A stretch of DNA of 26,110 nt from SHYR01 sp034406555 (GTDB lineage: Bacteria; Chloroflexota; Dehalococcoidia; UBA2979). Positions 16,383 to 23,796 of the stretch are shown here, piece by piece. The position numbers were made by a program, and so were the translations under genes. The notes beneath the pieces were generated by a model. The model searched no databases, was not told where the DNA came from, and saw only the letters and a program-made list of their open reading frames with translations. Numbering within the stretch: the stretch's first letter is position 1; each line of letters starts with the position of its first letter. The stretch spans positions 1 to 26,110 of the forward strand of contig DASCRM010000056.1 in NCBI GenBank assembly GCA_034406555.1, given 5' to 3'.

Positions 16383-16460
16383 CGTCGGCTGGCGACCCCT
16401 GCGGCCGTGCAAGCGAACTCTCGCCGCAAGATCGCCGCTCGATCTCGAATTGGAGTCCTG

Positions 16461-16796
16461 ATGACCTCACCCGCCCTCACCGTTCACGGCATCCCCGTGA
16501 GCGACGTCGACAGTCACTACACGGAACCGGGCGACCTCTGGAAATCACGTGCGCCGAAGAAGTACGAGAAGCTCGTCCCGCGCGTGGAGAAGGAGCCGAA
16601 CGGCCAGGGCCACTGGGTGGTCAGCGAAGACAGCGTGATGTTCGAGACGGACTTCCCGCACCCGACCTGCCTGTACCCAAAGGCGCAGGAACACATCACC
16701 GAGGTGCTGACCGACCTCGACCCCGGCATCCGGTGCAAGGTGCTGCACGACACGGCAGAGCGTGTCTACCACCTACCGGCGCCACCGACCGTCTAG
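16461..16796 (+). pseudogene. Internally deleted amidohydrolase_2-family metal-dependent hydrolase
   Basis: A 111-residue reading frame that joins the two ends of a metal-dependent hydrolase normally 350-400 residues long. Residues 1 to about 55 match the family N-terminus (DVDSHYTEPGDLW at 15-27, the first strand and metal-binding end). Residues from about 57 on match the C-terminus (SVMFETDFPHP at 58-68, with the last metal-binding Asp, then LYPKAQEHITEVL and KVLHDTAERVYHLP). Some 250-300 residues of TIM barrel, including the middle metal ligands, are missing, yet the frame is intact. It has an ATG with GGAGTCCTG upstream. The encoded protein cannot form the barrel, so it is probably a relic; a genome-assembly deletion is also possible. 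Such hydrolases often sit with acyl-CoA genes, for example as decarboxylases. It lies 39 bases before the ThDP enzyme. Confidence 0.8.
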
Positions 16797-16835
16797 CGAC
16801 CAGATCGAAGCAACACGCGACAGCGAGGGGGCGAT

Positions 16836-18479
16836 ATGACCGAGGTGAATGGTGCGCAACTGGTAGCACGCCAGTTGAAGTTCGCGGGGATCGACACGAT
16901 CTTCACTGTGCTGGCTGGCCCGATGATCGAGGTGCTTGCCGCCTCCGCCGCGGAGGGCATCAAGGTCGTCAACTGTCGTCACGAAATGAACGCGGCGTTC
17001 GCCGCCTCGTCGTGGGGCTACCTCAACGACAAGGCTGGTGTGGTTGTTGTCGGCTCGGGACCGGCGATGACGAACACGGTGACACCGATGTACGTCGCCA
17101 CCGAGAGCTCGATGCCGCTGCTCGTCCTCGGCGGTTCCGCTGCGGAGGGTCAACTGGGCCTCGGCGGGTTCCAGGAGACGAACCAGGTCTCCTTCGCTGA
17201 GTCCGCGACAAAGTGGGCGCAGCGCGTCGACCGAACAGCCCGTATCCCGGAGCTCGTCCACCTCGCGCTCGGCCGCGCGATCAGCGGTCGTCCCGGGGCG
17301 GTCTACCTCGACTTCCCCGGCAACCTCATCTCCGGGAGAATCGACGAGGCAGATGTGCGAATGCGTGAGTCCGCACCTGTGATCGCACAGCCGACCGGTG
17401 ACCCCGCGGCGATCGAGGAGATCGCAGAGATGCTGGCGACGGCGCAGCGACCGCTGGTGATGATCGGCAAGGGCGCGGCGTGGTCGGGCGCGGGTGCCCG
17501 CCTCGAACAGCTCGTCGGGCGGGGCATCCCCTTCATCGCCTCACCGATGGGCCGCGGCACCGTGCCGGACGACGACGCGATGTCGATGGCAGCCGCGCGC
17601 TCGACCGCCATGGAGGGTGCGGACGCCGTACTGATGGTGGGCGCGCGCTTCAACTGGATGTACCAGTTTGGCCGCCGTCTGCCTGAGGGCGTGCGGATCG
17701 CCCAGATCGATATCGAGGCTGAGGAGATGTACAGCGCCTCGAACGTGGAGATCGGCGTTGTCGCCGACTGCAACGTCGCGACGGGGCAACTGAACGAGGC
17801 GCTGGAAGGCCGCACGCTGGCCGTCGCCTCCAGCGGTTGGGCGGAGTCGCTGCGTGAGCAGTGCACGAAGAGCGAGGCCGGGCTCGGAGAGCAGATGAGC
17901 TCCAGCCAGCAGCCGATCAACCATTACCGCTTGCTCGCCGATGTGCGCGACGCGCTCGACCGCGACGCCGTGGTGGTCGAGGAAGGCGAACTGACGATGG
18001 CCGTCTCGCGACAGGTGATGCCGACCCACGTCGGCAAGCACCGTTTCGGCGCGGGCACGACCGGCTGCATGGGCGTCGGCTTCCCGTACGCGGTCGGCGC
18101 GAAGCTCGCGAAACCCGACACACAGGTCGTCGCAGTGCTGGGCGACTATGCCTTCGGCGCGGCGGCGATGGAGGTCGAGACGTGCGCCCGCATGGACATC
18201 CCCGTCGTCGTCATCGTCTCGAACAACGGTGGTATCGCGGGACACTCAATCCAGGACCGCTACTTCCCGCCGGATGGGCCGCCGGTCGGGGCGTTGATGC
18301 AGCCGCACTACGAGAAGATGGTCGAGATGGTCGGTGGCTACTCCGAGCGTGTCGAGGATCCGGACGACCTGAGCGCGGCGATCGACCGCGCGCTAAACGC
18401 CGACACGATCGCGCTGCTGAACGTCGTCACCGACCCGAAGGCGCAGCGGGCCGGCGGTGGCGCAGGCTACCTGGGCTAG
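16836..18479 (+). CDS. Thiamine-diphosphate enzyme, 2-hydroxyacyl-CoA lyase / oxalyl-CoA decarboxylase type
   Basis: A 547-residue three-domain ThDP enzyme: PYR domain (1-165) with the cofactor-activating E50 in NCRHEM, middle domain (about 185-330), and PP domain with GDYAFGAAAMEVET (from G436) through N463-N464, the Mg-ThDP motif. The segments MGRGTVPDDDAMSMAAARS, VLMVGARFNWMYQFG and IDIEAEEMY closely resemble 2-hydroxyacyl-CoA lyases and oxalyl-CoA decarboxylases rather than acetolactate synthases. These enzymes split formyl-CoA from 2-hydroxyacyl-CoA or CO2 from oxalyl-CoA. Oxalyl-CoA decarboxylase works with a family III CoA-transferase, a family well represented nearby, but none of those genes is on this strand, so the choice between the two activities is open. 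ATG at 16836 follows GCGAGGGGGCGAT. Likely co-transcribed with the two cyclase genes. Confidence 0.88.
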   Translation: MTEVNGAQLVARQLKFAGIDTIFTVLAGPMIEVLAASAAEGIKVVNCRHEMNAAFAASSWGYLNDKAGVVVVGSGPAMTNTVTPMYVATESSMPLLVLGGSAAEGQLGLGGFQETNQVSFAESATKWAQRVDRTARIPELVHLALGRAISGRPGAVYLDFPGNLISGRIDEADVRMRESAPVIAQPTGDPAAIEEIAEMLATAQRPLVMIGKGAAWSGAGARLEQLVGRGIPFIASPMGRGTVPDDDAMSMAAARSTAMEGADAVLMVGARFNWMYQFGRRLPEGVRIAQIDIEAEEMYSASNVEIGVVADCNVATGQLNEALEGRTLAVASSGWAESLREQCTKSEAGLGEQMSSSQQPINHYRLLADVRDALDRDAVVVEEGELTMAVSRQVMPTHVGKHRFGAGTTGCMGVGFPYAVGAKLAKPDTQVVAVLGDYAFGAAAMEVETCARMDIPVVVIVSNNGGIAGHSIQDRYFPPDGPPVGALMQPHYEKMVEMVGGYSERVEDPDDLSAAIDRALNADTIALLNVVTDPKAQRAGGGAGYLG

Positions 18480-18528
18480 ACGGGCTGCAAACAGGGCGAC
18501 GAGAACAAAGCAGAGCGAGGGGGAATAG

Positions 18529-19458
18529 ATGGCACTGGCTGACCGCACGGTACCGACTGTCGAGGAGTTCCAGGGCTATCGCGAGCGCTTCTCCAACTGG
18601 GGACGCTGGGGCGATGGCGACGAGCTGGGCACGCTCAACCACATCACGAGCGACGCTCGGAAAGCCGCCGCCTCGCTGGTGCAGGAGGGGCGCTCCGTCT
18701 CCTGCGCGAGCCCGCTGGCGACGACTTCCGGCCCTCGAAACCCCCAACCCGCACAACACTTCATGCGCATCGGACCGTGGGGTTCGATGGACTACATCGG
18801 CGTCTCCTACCACGGCTATGCCAACACGCACATCGATGCGCTCTGCCACATCTTCACCTCGGACGGGAAGATGTACGGTGGTCGTTCCTCGCAGGATGTG
18901 ACCTCCAGCGGCGCACTCTCCGCCTCGGTGGATCACTGGCGCGAAGGCATCGTTACGCGGGGCGTGCTCTACGATATCCCCCGTCTGCGCGACGCGGACT
19001 ACATCACGATCGACGAGCCGGTGCACGGCTGGGACCTCGAAGATGCCGCGAAGGCACAGGGCATCGAACCGAGGCCAGGCGACGCCGTCTTCATCCGCTG
19101 CGGGCGCGACCCGTATCTGGAGGCCAACCCGGACAGCGCTCGCAGCGAGCCCGGCCGCCCGCAGCCCTCGCCGGGTGTCCACGCCTCGGCGCTGGAGTTC
19201 CTCTACGACAACGAGGCGTCGCTGCTGGGTTGGGACTTCCTGGAAGCGCCGGATCAGGGCTACACCGGTGGTGTCGGCGGGCCGGTCCACCAGATCGCGA
19301 TCCCGTACATGGGCATGCCGCTACTCGACAACGCGAACTTCGAGGACCTCGCGAGCGCCTGCGCAGAACTGGGACGCTGGGAGTTCCAGCTCGTGATCGC
19401 ACCGCTGATCGTGGTCGGCGGAACGGGATCGCCGGTGAACCCAGTGGCGATCTTCTAG
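18529..19458 (+). CDS. Cyclase-family (kynurenine formamidase-like) metal-dependent hydrolase, copy 1
   Basis: A 309-residue protein of the cyclase/KynB-like fold (PF04199). The metal-binding motif T-H-I-D-A-L-C-H is at residues 100-107 (H101, D103, H107). GVLYDIPRL, the PVHGWDLEDAAKAQGIEPRPGDAVFIRCG block and the C-terminal PLIVVGGTGSPVNPVAIF are typical. Members hydrolyse N-formylkynurenine, cyclic amides, lactones or isatin; this subgroup is about 300 residues and mostly uncharacterised. ATG at 18529 has GCGAGGGGG upstream. It follows the ThDP gene by 49 bases and precedes a close paralogue by 61 bases. Opening of a lactone or release of an acid for CoA activation is an inference from context. 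Confidence 0.9.
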   Translation: MALADRTVPTVEEFQGYRERFSNWGRWGDGDELGTLNHITSDARKAAASLVQEGRSVSCASPLATTSGPRNPQPAQHFMRIGPWGSMDYIGVSYHGYANTHIDALCHIFTSDGKMYGGRSSQDVTSSGALSASVDHWREGIVTRGVLYDIPRLRDADYITIDEPVHGWDLEDAAKAQGIEPRPGDAVFIRCGRDPYLEANPDSARSEPGRPQPSPGVHASALEFLYDNEASLLGWDFLEAPDQGYTGGVGGPVHQIAIPYMGMPLLDNANFEDLASACAELGRWEFQLVIAPLIVVGGTGSPVNPVAIF

Positions 19459-19519
19459 CCACCGGACTGAATGTCGAGGGCATCGCCCGATAGCCCGCGC
19501 AGGATGAAGGAGCACACCG

Positions 19520-20434
19520 ATGTCACTAGCTGATCGCACACCACCGAGCGCCGACGAGTATCTCGCGTACAAAGAGCGGTTCTCGAACTGGGGCCGCTGG
19601 GGCGGTGACGACCAGCTTGGCACGCTCAATCACATCACGGAGGAGACGCGGCGGGCGGCGGCGGGCCTTGTCAGCACGGGACGCACGGTCTCGTGCTCGA
19701 ACCCGCTGGCGGTCACGCCGGGGCCCCGCAACGCCAATCCGGCTCAGCACTTCATGCGGCTGACCGACTGGAGCTGCACCGACTACATCGGCGTCTCCTA
19801 CCACGGCTTCGTGAACACCCACATCGATGCGCTCTGCCATATCTACACGCCGGATGGGCAGCTCTACAACGGCCGGCCTTCATCGGAGATCACCTCGAAC
19901 GGTGCGCGCACGAACTCGATCGACGAATGGAGCGGCGGCATCGTCACCCGGGGCGTGCTCTACGACATCCCTCGGCTGCGCGGGACGGACCACGTGACCG
20001 TCGATGCGCCGGTGCACGGCTGGGACCTCGAGGATGCCGCGAAGGCGCAGGGCATCGAGCCACGCGCGGGCGACGCCGTGCTGATCCGCTCCGGGGCCGC
20101 GCCGTTCTGGGACGCCAACCCGGACTTCCAGTTCAGCTTCCCGCCGAACTCGCCGGGCGTGCACGCCTCCGTGCTCGAATTCCTGCACGGCACCGACGCG
20201 GCACTGCTTGGCTGGGACCTACAGGAGGCGGGTGGTCAGGATCTGCCCGGCCGCATCGTCGTACACGAGGTCGCGATCCCGTACATGGGGCTGCCGCTGC
20301 TCGACAATGCGGACTACGAGGAGCTGGCTGAGGTCTGCGCGGAACTCGGCCGCTGGGAATTCCAGCTCGTGATCGCGCCGCTGGTGGTGGTCGGCGGCAC
20401 GGGCTCGCCCGCGAACCCGATCGCGATCTTCTAG
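19520..20434 (+). CDS. Cyclase-family (kynurenine formamidase-like) metal-dependent hydrolase, copy 2
   Basis: A 304-residue paralogue of the preceding gene. By hand count 75 of the first 110 residues are identical, including H101, D103 and H107 of the metal site, so both copies should be active. The clearest difference is the loop around residue 190: copy 1 has a Gly/Pro/Ser-rich stretch (PDSARSEPGRPQPSPG) and copy 2 a shorter hydrophobic one (PDFQFSFPPNSPG). This loop and the following segment (QDLPGRIVVHE against QGYTGGVGGPVHQ) could set substrate preference. ATG at 19520 follows GAAGGAG. The gene ends 22 bases before a convergent CoA-transferase; no hairpin terminator is visible between them. 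Confidence 0.9.
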   Translation: MSLADRTPPSADEYLAYKERFSNWGRWGGDDQLGTLNHITEETRRAAAGLVSTGRTVSCSNPLAVTPGPRNANPAQHFMRLTDWSCTDYIGVSYHGFVNTHIDALCHIYTPDGQLYNGRPSSEITSNGARTNSIDEWSGGIVTRGVLYDIPRLRGTDHVTVDAPVHGWDLEDAAKAQGIEPRAGDAVLIRSGAAPFWDANPDFQFSFPPNSPGVHASVLEFLHGTDAALLGWDLQEAGGQDLPGRIVVHEVAIPYMGLPLLDNADYEELAEVCAELGRWEFQLVIAPLVVVGGTGSPANPIAIF

Positions 20435-20456
20435 CGAACCTTCTGGGCGTGGTCCG

Positions 20457-22898
20457 CTAGCTGTAGACGGGCGCGTCCACGATCACGCCTGCGGCGGCGA
20501 GCGCATCGATCGCCGCGCTGTCGAGACCCGCGAGCTCCGAGAGCACCTCGCGGTTGTGTTCGCCGAAGCGCGGTGCGGGTCTCACGCTCGCGAAAGGACG
20601 TCGAGCGAGCCGCCACACCGGCCGCGTGGTGGGCAACACGCCCGCGTCGGCGTGGTCGTATGTCGGGAAGAAGCTGCGCGTCGCAAGGTGTTCGTCGCGC
20701 ACCAGCATGTATGGCGAGAGCACCGGCGAGGCGGAGACACCCGCCGCCTGAAGCTCGCTCGCGGCATCTGCCGGGTTGCGGTCCGCCGCCCACTCGCCGA
20801 TCACTGTGTCGATCGCGTTCTCGGCGGCGCGGCGGCCCTCGACGGTCGCGTAGGCGGGGTCGTCGAGGCGCGCATCGGCCACGGTCGAGCGCAGCGCCTG
20901 CCACGCGGCGTCGCTGTCGATGGCGATCGCGAGCCACGTCTCGGTTATCGCGCCGATCGCATCGCCGCGCGGGCCGAGCTGCGGGCGACCCTCGCTGTCC
21001 CGCGTGCGGTAGACGTTGTGCGGGGCGAAGTGCGGGTCGCGGCTGCCAGTGCGGACGGGCAGGGGGTGGCCGGCCGACTCGCCGACGACGTACTCGCCGA
21101 TCAGCCCGATCACGTTGTCGCGCTGCGGGACGACCGAGTACGAGCCCTCGCCGGTGCGCTCCCGCTTCAGCAGCCCGAGCGCGATCGCGCCTGCCGCGGC
21201 GATGCCCGCGACCGGGTCGCCGTACGAGATGCCGCTCTTCTGCGGGCCTTCACCGGGGTAGCCCTGGAGCGAGACCAGCCCGCCCATCTGCTCGATCGTT
21301 GGCCCGAAGCCAACTCGTCCGGCCTCTTCGCCGTGGTGGCCAAAGCCGGGCATCGAGACGACCACGAGCAGTGGGTTGATCGCCTTCAGCGCCTCGAAGC
21401 CGAGTCCGATTCGCTCGGCGACGCCTGAGCTCCAGTTTTCGATCAGCACATCGGCCTGCTCGACCATGCGCAGGAAGGCGGCGAGCCCGTCCGGGTGGCG
21501 CAGGTCCAGCGCCATGCCGCGCTTGTTGCGGTTGTATTCGTTGAAGTAGGCGGACTTGTTGTAACGCAGCGGGTCTTCGAGGTCGGCCGTGATGCCTCGC
21601 ACGCCGTCGGGGAACGCGGGCCCTTCGATGTGAATCACATCCGCGCCCATGTCCGCGGCAAATCGCGCGGCGAACGGCCCGGCCCAGATCTGCGTGAGGT
21701 CGAGCACGCGCAGCCCTCCGAACGGTAGCGGTGGCGCAGCGTCGCTGGCAGTCGGGGCCGGTGCGGGCTCGTCGAGGCTCGTCAGCACTTCGGCTGTGTG
21801 CTCGCCGAGCAGCGGTGCGCGATGCTGCTCGCCGCGGCTGCCGTCGATGTCGACCGGGCCGGATGGGAGCTGGTGCGCGCCGATCGTCGGGTGGTCGACC
21901 TGCTGCCAGAAGCCGGCCTCCACGAGCGGCGGCCACTCCAGCAACTCGCGCGGCGTCGGGATCATCGAGAACGGCGCCCGTACTTCCGCCGACTGCGCGT
22001 AGATCTCTTTCGAGGTGTGGGCCATCGTCCACTCGGTGATCAGTGCGACCGCCACGGCGTTCGTGTCGGGATCGATCATCTGCGCGGTAAATGCCGGGTC
22101 GTCGTTCAGCTCTGCATGGCCGATGCACTCATAGACCGACGGCGCCTGCCGTGCCATCGCCGCGACGCCGACATAGCCATCGGCGCAGGGGTAGATGCTC
22201 CAGATCGCGCGACCGAGGTTGCCGGCGCGCGTCTGGTCGCCTCCGCGTGTCATCGCGGCAGGGCCGTGCCACTCGAGCGCCGAGACCTGCACCTCCTGGC
22301 TTGAGATGTCGATGTGGTCGCCGGTGCCGGTCGTCTCCGCGGCGTACAGGGCTGTCAGCGAGGCAGAGAAGCCGTGTAGCCCTGCCTGGTACTGCGCCTG
22401 GTGCCCAGCCGCCTTCAGCGGCGGCTGGTCGGGCTCGCCGGTGATCATCATCTGCCCGCCGGCCGCGTACGCCGTGAGCGCGGTGGCCCGCCAGTCGGAG
22501 CGAGGGCCGTCCTGCCCGAAGGGCGTGATCGAGCAGACGACCAGCGAGGGTCGCTCCTCTATGAGCGCATCGAGGTCGATGCCCCGGGCGGCGAGTGTGC
22601 CGGGTGCTGACGATTCGATCACGAGGTCGACGGTGCGCAGCAGGCTCAGCAGCTGCTCGCGTTGCGCGTCGTTGTCGATGTCCAGCACGACGCTGCGCTT
22701 GCCGGCGTTGAGGTATGCGAAGAGGATGCCGGCGTCCGGGTCGTCGTTGTCACCGGCGCGCGGGAGCAGCCAGCGGGTCGGGTCACCCTCGGGTGCTTCG
22801 ACCTTCACGATGTCAGCGCCATAGGTGGCGAGCAGGCGGGCGGCATAGCCTCCGGCGACGTCGGTGCTGAGGTCGACGACGCGAATGTTACTGAGCAT
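20457..22898 (-). CDS. Fused double family III (CaiB/BaiF) CoA-transferase, second copy, one domain lacking the catalytic Asp
   Basis: An 813-residue tandem family III CoA-transferase, with domains at about 1-380 and 392-813 joined by an Ala/Pro-rich linker (EPAPAPTASDAAPP). N-half: RVVDLSTDVAGGYAARLLA, TPFGQDGP (125-132), TGTGDHIDIS. C-half: RVLDLTQIWAGPFAARFAADMGAD, PGFGHHGEEAG, TGEGSYSVVPQRD. At the Asp169-equivalent position the N-half has Q169 (HQAQYQAG, codon 22392-22394) and the C-half D561 (SYGDPVAG, codon 21216-21218). This is the same asymmetry as in the 805-residue protein at 8179-10596, and the two clearly share an origin but have diverged widely, so they probably act on different acids. 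ATG at 22898 has GAGGGGG upstream. The gene stands alone behind the terminator of the diiron operon. Confidence 0.9.
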   Translation of the reverse strand: MLSNIRVVDLSTDVAGGYAARLLATYGADIVKVEAPEGDPTRWLLPRAGDNDDPDAGILFAYLNAGKRSVVLDIDNDAQREQLLSLLRTVDLVIESSAPGTLAARGIDLDALIEERPSLVVCSITPFGQDGPRSDWRATALTAYAAGGQMMITGEPDQPPLKAAGHQAQYQAGLHGFSASLTALYAAETTGTGDHIDISSQEVQVSALEWHGPAAMTRGGDQTRAGNLGRAIWSIYPCADGYVGVAAMARQAPSVYECIGHAELNDDPAFTAQMIDPDTNAVAVALITEWTMAHTSKEIYAQSAEVRAPFSMIPTPRELLEWPPLVEAGFWQQVDHPTIGAHQLPSGPVDIDGSRGEQHRAPLLGEHTAEVLTSLDEPAPAPTASDAAPPLPFGGLRVLDLTQIWAGPFAARFAADMGADVIHIEGPAFPDGVRGITADLEDPLRYNKSAYFNEYNRNKRGMALDLRHPDGLAAFLRMVEQADVLIENWSSGVAERIGLGFEALKAINPLLVVVSMPGFGHHGEEAGRVGFGPTIEQMGGLVSLQGYPGEGPQKSGISYGDPVAGIAAAGAIALGLLKRERTGEGSYSVVPQRDNVIGLIGEYVVGESAGHPLPVRTGSRDPHFAPHNVYRTRDSEGRPQLGPRGDAIGAITETWLAIAIDSDAAWQALRSTVADARLDDPAYATVEGRRAAENAIDTVIGEWAADRNPADAASELQAAGVSASPVLSPYMLVRDEHLATRSFFPTYDHADAGVLPTTRPVWRLARRPFASVRPAPRFGEHNREVLSELAGLDSAAIDALAAAGVIVDAPVYS

Positions 22899-22961
22899 CG
22901 AGCAGCCCCCTCAGGCGTTCGCCGTGCGCGCCAGATACTAGCAGCCGTTCGGACAAGGCGA

Positions 22962-22983
22962 GAGGCCCGCTCGTGCGGGCCTC
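22962..22983 (-). terminator. Hairpin terminator after the diiron/SCP2 operon
   Basis: A perfect 9-bp stem, GAGGCCCGC (22962-22970) with GCGGGCCTC (22975-22983), and a 4-base loop TCGT. It lies 25 bases past the stop of the SCP2-like gene. On the minus strand it is followed by TCGCCTTGTCC, which is only mildly T-rich, so it may be a weak intrinsic terminator. It separates this operon from the CoA-transferase gene at 20457-22898. Confidence 0.65.
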
Positions 22984-23007
22984 CCTGTGTTCTGTGCTGA
23001 AACTAGC

Positions 23008-23454
23008 TCAGGCGGTGGCGCCCAGCTTGATTTCCGTGTCGAGCTGAGCGGCGTTGTCGAAGAACCGCTGCAGGCTCGGGTTGTAGCGGAAGAACTTGTC
23101 CGCCGCGAACCCATCGTCCGCCAGGTTGGCGTGGATCGGCTCGTCGAGCACGAGGTCGAGCGTGTTCAGCGTCCACTCGGAGGTCGCGAGGCCGTTCGCC
23201 TTGATGTCCTCCAGCATGCCCTGCCAGCGGTCGGCCGGGATGTCGATCACGAAGTCGGCGTGGATCAACTCGGCCTCGTCGATCTCGCGGACATCGGTGA
23301 CGGTGAGCACGTCGAATGTGACGCTGTAAGACTTGTCGCCGACCTTGAAGCCGACATCGGCGTTCATGCGGCCGTACTTCTTGAACTGTTCGTCCTCGTT
23401 GGCCATGTCTGCGAGGGCCTGAAACCATTCGACGGACGGGAAGGTGATTGCCAT
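23008..23454 (-). CDS. SCP2-like lipid-binding protein
   Basis: A 148-residue soluble protein that resembles sterol carrier protein 2-like domains: an N-terminal helix (VEWFQALADMANEDEQFKKYG), a beta sheet (ADVGFKVGDKSYSVTFDVLTV), and a C-terminal helical part with FFRYNPSLQRFFDNAAQL. Such proteins bind fatty acyl-CoAs, sterols or other hydrophobic ligands. The similarity is recognisable but not strong, and there is no single diagnostic residue. AAGGAGCAGTC precedes the ATG. It is the last gene of the operon with the two ferritin-like proteins and the FmdB zinc ribbon, which suggests that it delivers or holds their hydrophobic substrate (inference). Confidence 0.72.
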   Translation of the reverse strand: MAITFPSVEWFQALADMANEDEQFKKYGRMNADVGFKVGDKSYSVTFDVLTVTDVREIDEAELIHADFVIDIPADRWQGMLEDIKANGLATSEWTLNTLDLVLDEPIHANLADDGFAADKFFRYNPSLQRFFDNAAQLDTEIKLGATA

Positions 23455-23488
23455 GACTGCTCCTTGATATCTGCTCGTTCTCGTGACA

Positions 23489-23794
23489 CTAGAACTCGAT
23501 CGGTTCCCCGGGGTCGTCCACGGCGTCGAATGGAATCATCTTTTCGATGTGTCGCATCGGGTCGGCGTACGATGCCGACTTCTTCACTTCGTCCTCGACC
23601 ATTCGCTTGTATTTCGGGTCGAGTGCACGCAGCGTGTCGATCTCGCTGTGCGCGACGCTGAAGTTCGCGAGCTTCTTCTTGATGTTGGTCGACTGACATT
23701 CCTGGCAGTCGATCGGCGAACGGAAGTAGATGGAGCGCACCAGGATCTCGGTGGCCGCTCCGCAGTCTCCGCACTCGTACTCGTAGATCGGCAT
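23489..23794 (-). CDS. Small FmdB-type zinc-ribbon protein
   Basis: A 101-residue protein that starts with the FmdB hallmark MPIYEYECGDCG. Zinc ligands are C8-x2-C11 and C30-x2-C33. After the ribbon it has a longer charged, probably helical tail (ALDPKYKRMVEDEVKKSASYADPMRHIEKMIPF) not needed for the ribbon. FmdB proteins are called regulators from the formamidase operon, but most are uncharacterised; some may be metal or protein adaptors. The ATG at 23794 is 2 bases past the stop of the ferritin-like gene, with only a weak GGCGACGG upstream, so its translation is probably coupled. A role in assembling or bridging the diiron proteins is conceivable. Confidence 0.87.
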   Translation of the reverse strand: MPIYEYECGDCGAATEILVRSIYFRSPIDCQECQSTNIKKKLANFSVAHSEIDTLRALDPKYKRMVEDEVKKSASYADPMRHIEKMIPFDAVDDPGEPIEF

Positions 23795-23796
23795 GA

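Noticed and set aside
20556..21428. A 290-codon plus-strand frame opposite the second fused CoA-transferase.
   Set aside because: Antisense shadow; composition and lack of ribosome site argue against a gene.
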